From positions 1 through 11,444 of the forward strand of contig DATKZH010000183.1 of assembly GCA_035528065.1 (NCBI GenBank): 11,444 nucleotides of DNA, written 5' to 3'. The DNA comes from DATKZH01 sp035528065 (GTDB lineage: Bacteria > Planctomycetota > Planctomycetia > Pirellulales > Thermoguttaceae). Each line of letters opens with the position of its first letter. Position 1 is the first letter of the stretch. A program made the position numbers and the translations under genes. The notes below the pieces were generated by a model. The model did no database searches. It saw only the letters and a list, made by a program, of their open reading frames with translations, and was not told where the DNA came from. Below are positions 1-5,784 of this stretch, piece by piece.

Positions 1-101
1 TCAAACCGCGGGGCCGGCTTGCGGGGCGGAAACCCCGGCAAAAAATGCGTAAGCGGCCCGCGGCGGAACACACGACGGAGGAAAGCTGCGATCGTTTTCA
101 T
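1..101 (-). CDS. Possible start of a further element gene (partial, unknown)
   Basis: An ATG at 99-101 (reverse strand) opens a frame with no stop through the left edge, giving 33 codons that begin MKTIAAFLRRVFRRG and are rich in Arg and Pro. It starts 12 nt after the stop codon of the zinc-ribbon gene, which fits the operon direction. I see no convincing Shine-Dalgarno sequence and no domain. A competing frame ends at a TGA at 1-3, so this may be chance. Confidence 0.2.
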   Translation of the reverse strand, partial: MKTIAAFLRRVFRRGPLTHFLPGFPPRKPAPRF

Positions 102-113
102 GGCGATTCAATC

Positions 114-380
114 TTACGAGGTTGAGGTGGACGTTTTGCCATTTTCTGGCACGTCGTCCGAAAATTCTTCGCGCTCGCCGGGCTCGGTCACAACTAAGAA
201 ACGGCCCGAACATCGCCGGCAAACGCACCTCAACGTTTTCGAGCCGTCGCTTTCGGTGGCCATGCTGCGAACGGCGACGTACCGCTCGCAGCCGCAGAAA
301 GGACATGCCGGTCTGACCACGAAAACCGTCGGCACGGTGGACCATGTCGTCGGCCGATCAGGCTCGTCAGTCGTGCGCAT
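114..380 (-). CDS. Small zinc-ribbon protein of the integrated element
   Basis: Seen: an 88-aa protein with two Cys pairs, C26-x2-C29 (next Cys at 31) and C54-x2-C57 (preceded by Cys 52), about 25 residues apart, the layout of a zinc ribbon or rubredoxin-like knuckle. Such small proteins in phages and islands often bind nucleic acid or partner proteins; the role here is inference. An ATG at 384-386 gives two more residues, but GGAGG then sits only 2 nt upstream, while for the ATG at 378-380 the spacing is 8 nt, so I chose the latter. Its start overlaps the end of the 262-aa gene by 14 bp, which suggests translational coupling. A longer frame on the same strand (1-345) lacks the Cys pattern and is taken as a shadow. 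Confidence 0.6.
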   Translation of the reverse strand: MRTTDEPDRPTTWSTVPTVFVVRPACPFCGCERYVAVRSMATESDGSKTLRCVCRRCSGRFLVVTEPGEREEFSDDVPENGKTSTSTS

Positions 381-1155
381 CGCCATACCCTCCCCAATTT
401 AGCCCGACGGCAACCGGGATAACCACCGGAGCCCCGGACCGCGGCTTCATGCTGTCCAACTCGGTCGTGTACTCCGCGAACGTCCGCTCGTACAAAGTAC
501 TCGCCCCCTCGTCCAACTGGACGTCGGGGGCGGGGTCGACGGGGCAACCGGCCCGATGGGCATCCCGCCCCTCGTCCGTCATGTTCAGCCAATACCTGCC
601 ACCAGCGTCGCCAGATGCGGTGATCCAACCGGCGGTGAGAAACGGCAAGAGGGAAATCATCTGCCGGGTCAACTCCTCGCGCTGCGTTCGCGTGCGGCGC
701 CACGGCGTGCATCCTGCGGTGAATGCCTCGGACAGCAGGTTGCCGCCGGCGTGGGATCCGGGTAGCGACTTGCCGGCCGACGTCCCGAACAGCCCGACCA
801 GCGAGGCGAAGAAGTCCCAGCCGTCGACCACGTTGCCGGTTGCACACAAGCACCGGGCACGCATCTCGCCCGCAAGCGTGTACCGCACATGCGTCCGACG
901 CCCGCCGGCCGCAGCGATCGTCACCAAACCGTCGGATTCGAGGTGCAGCCACAGGGACTCCTGGCTCTTCCGCTCGTTTGCTCCGGCCCCTCGGGTGCGG
1001 ACCGGCAATCCCTGGTGTCGCCAATCTCGACGGAGCCCCGCCCGCACCTCGGCGCCTGACTGATCGAAGTCGCCGCGGCGAGGCCAGAATAGCGCATCGA
1101 GTCGACCAAGCAGCCCGACGAGGGCGGCGTTTTGGGGGGATACATTGTTCACCAT
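367..1155 (-). CDS. Unknown 262-aa element protein with two winged-helix-like segments
   Basis: I do not recognise the family. Two segments resemble each other and the wing region of MarR/PadR-like winged helices: one near residues 76-98 (GLVTIAAAGGRRTHVRYTLA) and one near 176-198 (GWITASGDAGGRYWLNMTDE). Each has a Gly-hydrophobic lead, a basic/Gly turn, an aromatic strand and an 'LT.EG'-like end, so a tandem winged-helix DNA-binding protein is a fair guess, not a firm call. The start ATG (1153-1155) has only a weak AAAGG-type ribosome site. It is separated from the primase gene upstream by a 239-bp gap holding the GTATCC repeats, so it may have its own promoter, and it overlaps the zinc-ribbon gene downstream. 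Confidence 0.55.
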   Translation of the reverse strand: MVNNVSPQNAALVGLLGRLDALFWPRRGDFDQSGAEVRAGLRRDWRHQGLPVRTRGAGANERKSQESLWLHLESDGLVTIAAAGGRRTHVRYTLAGEMRARCLCATGNVVDGWDFFASLVGLFGTSAGKSLPGSHAGGNLLSEAFTAGCTPWRRTRTQREELTRQMISLLPFLTAGWITASGDAGGRYWLNMTDEGRDAHRAGCPVDPAPDVQLDEGASTLYERTFAEYTTELDSMKPRSGAPVVIPVAVGLNWGGYGDAHD

Positions 1156-1239
1156 GTTGAGTACCTTTACTCACAAACGGTAAATGTCTCATTTAATCGG
1201 GGTAGAGGCAATCATGCTGAAGAGGGGGTTTTCCAAGGA

Positions 1240-1253
1240 CCCCGCAACCGGGG
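1240..1253 (-). terminator. Weak hairpin after the primase gene
   Basis: CCCCG-CAAC-CGGGG forms a 5-bp GC stem about 140 bp downstream of the primase stop on the reverse strand. There is no T-tract after it, so it may be a weak or factor-assisted terminator, or just GC-rich chance. Confidence 0.2.
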
Positions 1254-1289
1254 GGCAAGCAGGTCGGTCATCGGCTCGGTGGTCATACC

Positions 1290-1438
1290 TTGTATCCCAA
1301 ACCTCACGTTTTCTCGGGCTTTATTGGGTTTGGGATACGGATACAACGTAGGTGGCTGTTGTGCGCTTCCACTTGTATCCCCTGTATCCGTATCCTAAAC
1401 GTCGTTTTCCTCGTGTTTCGGGGGGGTTTGGGATACAA
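1290..1438. repeat. Iteron-like cluster of seven GTATCC/GGATAC hexamers
   Basis: Hexamer GTATCC occurs at 1292, 1375, 1384 and 1390, and its complement GGATAC at 1333, 1339 and 1431, seven copies in about 145 bp. Longer forms are TTGTATCCCAAAC (1290-1302), GTTTGGGATACGGATACAA (1328-1346) and GTTTGGGATACAA (1426-1438). The first two form an 11-bp perfect inverted repeat (1292-1302 with 1328-1338). The cluster fills the gap after the primase gene and runs into its last codons. Clustered iterons next to a replication-protein gene are typical of plasmid or satellite origins; they could equally be operators for the gene at 367-1155. Confidence 0.7.
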
Positions 1439-2918
1439 CGAAGTACCGTGTCGGTCGCCCCCCATCTTGCGAGGGGACAACATCACTCCAGTAGCCCAGA
1501 CCGGCGTCGACCAGCCCACGTAGGAACTGCTCCGCCTCGTCGCTCGTCTGGAACTTCCTGCTCCGGCGCCGCAAGTCGTTGGCGGTGATCTGGCCACCGC
1601 GATCACGAACGAAGTCGAGGATCTGCCTCTGCTCTGTCTCCGTATCCGATTCCGCAATGATCCTGTAGACCCGCTCCGTCTCGTGCGCGAACCAGGTGGC
1701 CAACGTGACGCCGGCGGTCATGGACTCCTCGTCGATCTCCGGCGTGGTGATCGTCCACTCGTCCGTGGCCACCGCCTTGACCATGTACATGACCAGCGCC
1801 AACCTCGCCGCATACGCCTCCAGCTTGCTGTACGCGGCGGCCATCTTGCCGGACATGCTCTCGGTGGCCTTGGCGTGCGTGTTGTAGAACTCCATCCACA
1901 CGGCCTTGGCGCCCGCGCTGAGCGGCACGTCGATCGGAGCCGGGCTGTCGTTGTCGTCGATGCTGAAGTTGAGCGCCAGCAGACGGGCGTAGACCCGCTC
2001 GACGGCCTTGTACGTGGCCACGTCCACCGTGGCCTCCGACCACCGCTTCGCCACCCTGGGAGGGGATGCCAGCAACAGACGGGCGGCCAAACCGTTATCG
2101 AAGTAGTCGTCGCCGAGAGCGCGGTAGAGCGTCTTCGGCTGGATCGAGCCGGCCACCGAGACGGCCGCCCGCTTCACGAAGATCGTCTTCTTCCCCGTCT
2201 TCCGGTCGACGATCAATCCTTCCGCCCGGTGGATCGAAAGCCACTTCGGCGCGTCACTACCGCGGCCAGAACGATACTGATCGAACGCGCCCAGCCATGC
2301 GGCCAATTCGTCGCAAGCCGCCAGCACGCCCCGGGGATTGTCTGAGAGGATTTCCGCAAGCGCCTCGATCGTAATGTCGTTCACCACGTAGCGGTCAACA
2401 CGGGGCTCCTGGGGCTTCTCCGGCGGCGGTTCCCCTTTGGCACGCCCCTTGCATTTCCAGTTCTGATAATCCGCATCGTAGAGCGCTTTGTCTCGGACGA
2501 ACTGGGCCTCCAGCTCTGGTATCTGCTCCAGTTGCCACTCTTGAGCGCGGCGAAGAGGGTCTAGGGCAAGCGCCTGCGCCGGACTCTTCATCGTGCCCGA
2601 TTCCGCCACGACGCCCGCCCACACCACGGCCGGTTCGTGCCAGCCGGGCTTCAAGGTGATCCGCCTGGTGGCGCCAATCGCCGATGCCAGGCCGGCCAGC
2701 AACGGAAGTGCGATGTATGCCTGGTCACACTTCATGGCGTGGCTGCCCGCTTGGACGTACCCACGTATCGGCTCGGGGAGCACCTTGGTAGGAAACGGCT
2801 TCCACGCTGGAGCCGGATCGTACCGGCGCCGCTTCTGAGGCTTGGCCTGCCCGTCGCCCTGTGCCGATGGAAGAGCGGGAGAGACGCCCAACGTGTCGAG
2901 TAGTCGGTCAACCTCCAT
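1395..2918 (-). CDS. DUF3987-like primase/helicase-type ATPase of the element
   Basis: Seen: a 507-aa protein with a P-loop-like motif at residues 102-112 (GVVAESGTMKS), an acidic Walker-B-like motif near 199-204 (LAACDE), and a segment around 255-262 (VAGSIQP) followed by a 'DGLAARLLL' helix, the order found in DUF3987 proteins. Known: DUF3987 proteins occur in phages, islands and planctomycete genomes and resemble the helicase half of primase-helicases. Inference: it drives replication of the excised element, possibly from the adjacent GTATCC repeat cluster. The ATG at 2916-2918 has a strong GGGAGG site 5 nt upstream and overlaps the stop of the 86-aa gene by 11 bp, so the two are probably coupled. 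No primase active-site domain is recognised, so helicase/ATPase is the safer label. Confidence 0.75.
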   Translation of the reverse strand: MEVDRLLDTLGVSPALPSAQGDGQAKPQKRRRYDPAPAWKPFPTKVLPEPIRGYVQAGSHAMKCDQAYIALPLLAGLASAIGATRRITLKPGWHEPAVVWAGVVAESGTMKSPAQALALDPLRRAQEWQLEQIPELEAQFVRDKALYDADYQNWKCKGRAKGEPPPEKPQEPRVDRYVVNDITIEALAEILSDNPRGVLAACDELAAWLGAFDQYRSGRGSDAPKWLSIHRAEGLIVDRKTGKKTIFVKRAAVSVAGSIQPKTLYRALGDDYFDNGLAARLLLASPPRVAKRWSEATVDVATYKAVERVYARLLALNFSIDDNDSPAPIDVPLSAGAKAVWMEFYNTHAKATESMSGKMAAAYSKLEAYAARLALVMYMVKAVATDEWTITTPEIDEESMTAGVTLATWFAHETERVYRIIAESDTETEQRQILDFVRDRGGQITANDLRRRSRKFQTSDEAEQFLRGLVDAGLGYWSDVVPSQDGGRPTRYFVVSQTPPKHEENDV

Positions 2919-3168
2919 GTCGGCCTCCCTTCAGGCTTTCCAGGGCGTGCAGGAAGAGACGGCCGTATTGCTCGGGGTTCTTGACGATCGACACAGCGAA
3001 CCGCTGAATAAAGCGATCCGGCAACGGGTCCGGCTCGTGGTCAAGCTGCCGCTGGAGAGTGCGGCCGATGGTTTCGACCGGCTTGCCCTGGTGGGCGTCG
3101 AGATGGGGCCACTGCCTGAATAGCTCATTGGCCTCTTGCATCGTCGCGGGATAAGCTGTAGAATCCAT
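2908..3168 (-). CDS. Unknown 86-aa element protein
   Basis: No family recognised. The protein is 86 aa, helical and charged, without Cys or membrane segments; residues about 10-80 hold amphipathic stretches such as QEANELFRQWP and RFIQRFAVSIVKNPEQYGRL. The ATG at 3166-3168 was chosen because GGAG lies 7 nt upstream; a longer open frame extends to 3309 but its extra 47 residues are Arg/Ser/Pro-rich, run through a terminator-like hairpin, and lack a ribosome site. Its end overlaps the primase start by 11 bp, so it could be a small accessory or loader protein for the primase; this is inferred from position only. Confidence 0.55.
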   Translation of the reverse strand: MDSTAYPATMQEANELFRQWPHLDAHQGKPVETIGRTLQRQLDHEPDPLPDRFIQRFAVSIVKNPEQYGRLFLHALESLKGGRHGG

Positions 3169-3180
3169 GTGCGTACTCCG

Positions 3181-3222
3181 AACCCCAACGAGCCAACTCG
3201 CCCCGGCTCGCTGGGGTTTTTT
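3181..3222 (+). terminator. Strong intrinsic terminator-like hairpin, active on the plus strand
   Basis: AACCCCAACGAGCC (3181-3194) pairs with GGCTCGCTGGGGTT (3205-3218), 14 positions with one mismatch and a 10-nt loop, followed by a run of six T (3217-3222) on the plus strand. On the reverse strand, the strand of all nearby genes, the T-run lies before the stem, so read that way it is only a hairpin just upstream of the 86-aa gene's ribosome site. Confidence 0.6.
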
Positions 3223-3232
3223 CGTGGGGGGG

Positions 3233-3442
3233 TCAGTCGAACGCGCCCGTCTGCGTGGCCGTGCGCCGCTCGATGAACTCGTCAAGGTCGGCCTTGCGAT
3301 ACATCGCACGCCTGCCGATTTTGGCGAAGGGAAGATCGTAGCGGCCGCAGCTCGCCCAGAGGGCTAGCGTCTGAGTGTGGATGCCGAGATAGGCGGCCGC
3401 GTCGTCGCGGGACAGAAGAGGAGACTCAAGAGTCACGGACAT
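3233..3442 (-). CDS. Excisionase-like helix-turn-helix protein
   Basis: Seen: a 69-aa protein with the compact winged-helix pattern of the MerR/excisionase (HTH_17) group: LSRDDAAAYLGIHTQTLALW at residues 10-29 as the helix-turn-helix, then AKIGRRAMYRKADLDEFIE (40-58) as the wing and C-terminal helix. Known: such proteins next to tyrosine recombinases act as recombination directionality factors and as repressors. The ATG at 3440-3442 has GGAG 8 nt upstream; a TTG start at 3475 would add 11 residues without a clear site. It is the first gene after a 96-bp gap with three inverted repeats, its likely control region. Whether it is a true excisionase or a transcription regulator of the downstream replication genes cannot be decided from sequence. 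Confidence 0.75.
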   Translation of the reverse strand: MSVTLESPLLSRDDAAAYLGIHTQTLALWASCGRYDLPFAKIGRRAMYRKADLDEFIERRTATQTGAFD

Positions 3443-3457
3443 GGCTTGCACTCCGTT

Positions 3458-3531
3458 TTGATTGACTTGCAACAATCAACACGAGTGCATAATATGCGGA
3501 GGGTTTTGGACACTGAGAGGACTGTCCAAAA
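3458..3531. promoter_or_regulatory. Three inverted repeats upstream of the excisionase-like gene
   Basis: Three dyads lie in 74 bp: TTGATTG/CAATCAA (3458-3464, 3473-3479), GCATA-A-TATGC (3487-3497) and TTTTGGACA/TGTCCAAAA (3504-3512, 3523-3531, perfect over 9 bp). The second contains TATTAT on the reverse strand, usable as a -10 box, although no good -35 stands in front. The region separates the 203-aa gene's stop from the HTH gene's start, so operator sites or excisionase/integrase binding sites are likely. Confidence 0.5.
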
Positions 3532-3538
3532 ATAGCCT

Positions 3539-4150
3539 TCAGGTCTGGCGTGGTGTGGTGTGTCGCCGGACCGTTTTTTCACAGCAAGAGAACTTCTCAG
3601 CTACCCGCTTTCGGGCAAGAGTAAGCTGCGCGCCGCCTTCTAACTGGCGATCCAACTCGGCTTGCATTTCCTGCCAGACAGCGTCCTTGACGGCCTGGGT
3701 TCCGTGGGCTTCCTCGTGCCCCTTCGCACCACCCCTTCGCACTTTCTTCCCACAAGCCGCGTTCTTCTCGGCCCTACGTACGCGGTGCCGTTCCATCGCT
3801 CGCCCCAAGAAATACCCCCAATACAGCACGTTCTCGATGTCGGATTCAGCCATCGCGGCCTTCAGCTTCCCGAGCATCTCGGCCGCATCACGGGCCTCGC
3901 CCTTGAACTCGGTGCCGTCGTCCAGGGCGTTCTGAACTTCGGCCTCGATGTGGGCCAGCACTTCGCCCTTGCGGATCAGCTTGTGAGATTGGATGGGAAA
4001 TCTTCCCACAGGAATGTCGGTTCCATCGTCCGAGACGAGATACTGGACGAACGTGTTATAGATGCCCGTGTCTTCGAGCCGAGTATCGACCTTTCCCCGC
4101 TTCGCCGGACGTTTTCCCTTCGACATGATACTGCCCACCTCAGTCTTCAT
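3539..4150 (-). CDS. Unknown 203-aa element protein with a possible C-terminal HTH
   Basis: No family recognised. The N-terminus is strongly basic (MSKGKRPAKRGKV), the middle (about residues 60-130) is helical and acidic, a Lys/Arg/Gly-rich linker follows near 130-145, and the last 25 residues (ARKRVAEKFSCCEKTVRRHT) look like a helix-turn-helix. A DNA-binding accessory factor of the integrase is therefore possible. The ATG at 4148-4150 overlaps the integrase stop by 11 bp and has GGAGG about 9 nt upstream, so it should be translationally coupled to the integrase. A second ATG at 4124-4126, just after the integrase stop, with GAGGT upstream, is an alternative start that removes 8 residues. Confidence 0.55.
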   Translation of the reverse strand: MKTEVGSIMSKGKRPAKRGKVDTRLEDTGIYNTFVQYLVSDDGTDIPVGRFPIQSHKLIRKGEVLAHIEAEVQNALDDGTEFKGEARDAAEMLGKLKAAMAESDIENVLYWGYFLGRAMERHRVRRAEKNAACGKKVRRGGAKGHEEAHGTQAVKDAVWQEMQAELDRQLEGGAQLTLARKRVAEKFSCCEKTVRRHTTPRQT

Positions 4151-5342
4151 CTCGTGGTCCCTCCACCTGTAGCACGCCGCCGGCCTCCAGCATCGCAGCA
4201 GTGGCCTGGTTGACCGCCGCTCGCACCGGGTCCAGCGTCAAGCGGGAATAGATCGCGGTCGTTTCCGGCCGACTATGGCCGAGGGTCGCCCCGATGACTT
4301 GCAGGCTGGCGCCGCCGAGGGCCTGCCAGCTTCCGAGACTCCGGCGCAAATCGTGGATTCGCAGGTCCTTCAGCCCTGCCCGCTTCAGAATCCGGCGCCA
4401 CGAGGGCATCGGGTCGGTCAGGTGCCCTCCGGCTTTCGTCCGTCGGGTCGACGGGAACACCCACCCGTCTTTTGCGAGGGGGCGTAGGGCAATGAGTATG
4501 GCCATCGCTGGAGGACATAAGGGAACAAGCTGGGGCTCGCCCCGCTTCGTGTCCGGGATTCGCCAGACCGCACTGGCAAAATCCAGGTCATCCCACCGCA
4601 TTGTCAGCACGTTAGAGCGGCGAGCGCCCGTCAGGAGGCACGTCAGGAAGAATCCCCGTAGGATCGGGCTGGGCTCCTCTTCTAGCGCCTGAAAGAACCG
4701 CGGCAGCTCGTCAGGCTTGAGGAACCGATCCCGCGACTGCTCCTTGAACGCCTTGACCCCGTGGCACGGATTCGGCCCCTGCCAGCCCACGTCGGCCGCC
4801 CGGTTGAACATGGCCCGTAGCAGGGCAAGGGCACGATTCGCCGCGTAGTGCCCGCTGTCGCGGCCCAGGCGGACGTGGAGGGCCTGCACCTCGGTCTTCT
4901 TGACTGCGGATAGGCGCCGGTTCGCCCACGGCTTGAGGTAGCGATCGTACTGGGCCTGATCTCCCTCCCATGTCTTTTTGTGGGCCCGGGCATAGTCCAT
5001 CCAGACGACGAACAGGTCCGCCAAGGTGGGCTCCCCACGCCGTTCCCGCTTCGTGGCCTGGGGATCTTCTCCGGCGGCCACCTTGACGGCCAGCTTGTCG
5101 GCCAGCTTGCGGGCGGCCTCGACGGACAGGTCCGGGAACCGTCCGATCCGTACTCGCACGGGCCGACCGTCGATCTTGCGATAGAAGTAGAACGTCTTGG
5201 CGCCGGCCGAGGTGACGCACACAGCCAGCCCAGGCTTGGCGGTGTCGTAGTGGTAGCACCGTCCGGCTTCCGGTTTTGTCAGTTGGTCGAGTTTCGTCTT
5301 CGTAAACCGAAAGCGGGAAGGGGAGTTACGGCTACTGCCCAT
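4140..5342 (-). CDS. int: Tyrosine recombinase (phage/island integrase)
   Basis: Seen: a 400-aa protein with three parts: an N-terminal arm-DNA-binding domain of the DUF4102 kind (about residues 15-95, including YFYRKIDGRPVRVRIGRFP), a SAM-like core-binding domain (about 105-195), and a catalytic domain. All catalytic residues are visible: Arg 241 in TGARR, Lys 266, His 330 and Arg 333 in HDLRR, His 356 in LGHS and the nucleophile Tyr 365 in AIYSRL, so it should be active. It inserts and excises the element, here at tRNA-Gln. I chose the ATG at 5340-5342, with GAGGTGG about 8 nt upstream; a TTG at 5426 would add 28 residues that run through repeat DNA. It lies about 210 bp from the attachment site, under a promoter overlapped by GGTGCTAC repeats, and is coupled to the 203-aa gene. 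Confidence 0.93.
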   Translation of the reverse strand: MGSSRNSPSRFRFTKTKLDQLTKPEAGRCYHYDTAKPGLAVCVTSAGAKTFYFYRKIDGRPVRVRIGRFPDLSVEAARKLADKLAVKVAAGEDPQATKRERRGEPTLADLFVVWMDYARAHKKTWEGDQAQYDRYLKPWANRRLSAVKKTEVQALHVRLGRDSGHYAANRALALLRAMFNRAADVGWQGPNPCHGVKAFKEQSRDRFLKPDELPRFFQALEEEPSPILRGFFLTCLLTGARRSNVLTMRWDDLDFASAVWRIPDTKRGEPQLVPLCPPAMAILIALRPLAKDGWVFPSTRRTKAGGHLTDPMPSWRRILKRAGLKDLRIHDLRRSLGSWQALGGASLQVIGATLGHSRPETTAIYSRLTLDPVRAAVNQATAAMLEAGGVLQVEGPRDED

Positions 5343-5441
5343 GTCGGCCACCTCGCAAAACCTACTGACTTGTGCTACTGAACCCGGTGCTACCCCGGTG
5401 CTACCCGCTGTATCAATAAGCGTCAAAATAGGAGTAGCACC
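5253..5441. repeat. GGTGCTAC repeats: candidate integrase arm sites
   Basis: GGTGCTAC occurs at 5386-5393 and 5397-5404 as two perfect tandem 11-bp units (CCCGGTGCTAC, 5383-5393 and 5394-5404), once with one mismatch at 5371-5378 (TGTGCTAC), and inverted as GTAGCACC at 5434-5441 and, inside the integrase gene, at 5253-5260. Direct and inverted short repeats on the element side of an attachment site are typical of arm-type integrase binding sites. The copy at 5434-5441 falls at the predicted transcription start of the integrase. Confidence 0.6.
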
Positions 5442-5450
5442 GTCGATAGC

Positions 5451-5479
5451 ATTCTAGCCGTAACGTCTATATCCGTCAA
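5451..5479 (-). promoter_or_regulatory. Predicted sigma70-type promoter of the integrase
   Basis: On the reverse strand TTGACG (5474-5479) and TAGAAT (5451-5456) are separated by exactly 17 bp, close to the -35/-10 consensus. Transcription would start near 5444 and give a leader of about 100 nt holding the GGTGCTAC repeats. A dyad ATAGG (5479-5483)/CCTAT (5496-5500) lies just upstream. Confidence 0.55.
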
Positions 5480-5552
5480 TAGGTATCGAAAACGGCCTAT
5501 CAGTAGGAATAACCCGGAGGTGGGGGGTTCTTGAGACTCTGGATCAGTTAGT

Positions 5553-5577
5553 TGGGGTTCGAATCCCTATTCCCCAG
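5553..5577 (+). tRNA. 3' fragment of tRNA-Gln, marking the element's right attachment site
   Basis: Positions 5553-5569 form a T arm: stem TGGGG/CCCTA with loop TTCGAAT. Positions 5570-5576 (TTCCCCA) are the 3' acceptor strand and 5577 is G73. The matching 5' strand would be TGGGGAA: a U1-A72 pair with G73 is characteristic of bacterial tRNA-Gln. No anticodon arm, D arm or 5' acceptor precedes it, so it is a fragment. CTT follows where CCA would be added after transcription. It lies about 210 bp from the integrase start. Confidence 0.8.
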
Positions 5578-5580
5578 CTT

Positions 5581-5620
5581 GACGTAAAGCCCTTGGAAAC
5601 AAGGGCTTGCGTCATTTCTT
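5581..5620 (+). terminator. Hairpin terminator of the original tRNA-Gln gene
   Basis: AAGCCCTTG (5587-5595) and CAAGGGCTT (5600-5608) form a perfect 9-bp stem closed by a GAAA tetraloop, extended by GACG/CGTC (5581-5584, 5610-5613) across a small internal loop, then ATTTCTT. It follows the tRNA fragment by 3 nt and would have terminated the intact tRNA before the element came in. Confidence 0.6.
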
Positions 5621-5784
5621 GGCAGCCCTGCGGGCGAGGCTGCCACCGTGGCGCGTGGTCGCGCGGCTAGGGCGAAGACCGGTTCGGGACCCGGAGTGGC
5701 AGGTCTGGCCACGAGTCGTGAACCGTGCCCGGCCCCCGAACCCTCGACACTCTCGGATCGGATGAGGCTCTGCCTCGCCGGGGG
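5621..5784. other. Gap after the PEP-CTERM gene, with two hairpins
   Basis: No gene seen. Two hairpins occur: GGCAGCC/GGCTGCC (5621-5627, 5638-5644) and GAGGC/GCCTC (5764-5768, 5772-5776). The second lies just downstream of the PEP-CTERM stop on the reverse strand and may help end that transcript, though neither has a T-tract. Confidence 0.3.

Larger units (their letters stand above)
1..5577. mobile_element. Right part of an element integrated at the 3' end of tRNA-Gln (left end outside window)
   Basis: Seen: a complete tyrosine recombinase gene lies next to a tRNA-Gln 3' fragment at 5553-5577, and seven leftward genes follow in close order, including an excisionase-like HTH gene and a primase/helicase-like gene. 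Known: tyrosine-recombinase elements that enter a tRNA 3' end leave an intact tRNA at one end and a copy of its 3' end at the other, usually next to the integrase. Inference: 5553-5577 is the duplicated end, so an intact tRNA-Gln on the plus strand should lie left of position 1. No capsid, portal, conjugation or relaxase gene is visible, so satellite, integrative plasmid or phage-like island cannot be told apart here. Confidence 0.8.

Noticed and set aside
230..1192. A 320-codon reverse-strand frame overlapping the 262-aa gene
   Set aside because: Very Arg-rich throughout and without pattern; the neighbouring frame fits the operon overlaps and has a more normal composition.
5553..5577. tmRNA 3' end instead of tRNA-Gln
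   Set aside because: The acceptor strand TTCCCCA with G73 fits tRNA-Gln; tmRNA would end with an alanine-type acceptor (CAGCTCC-like followed by A).
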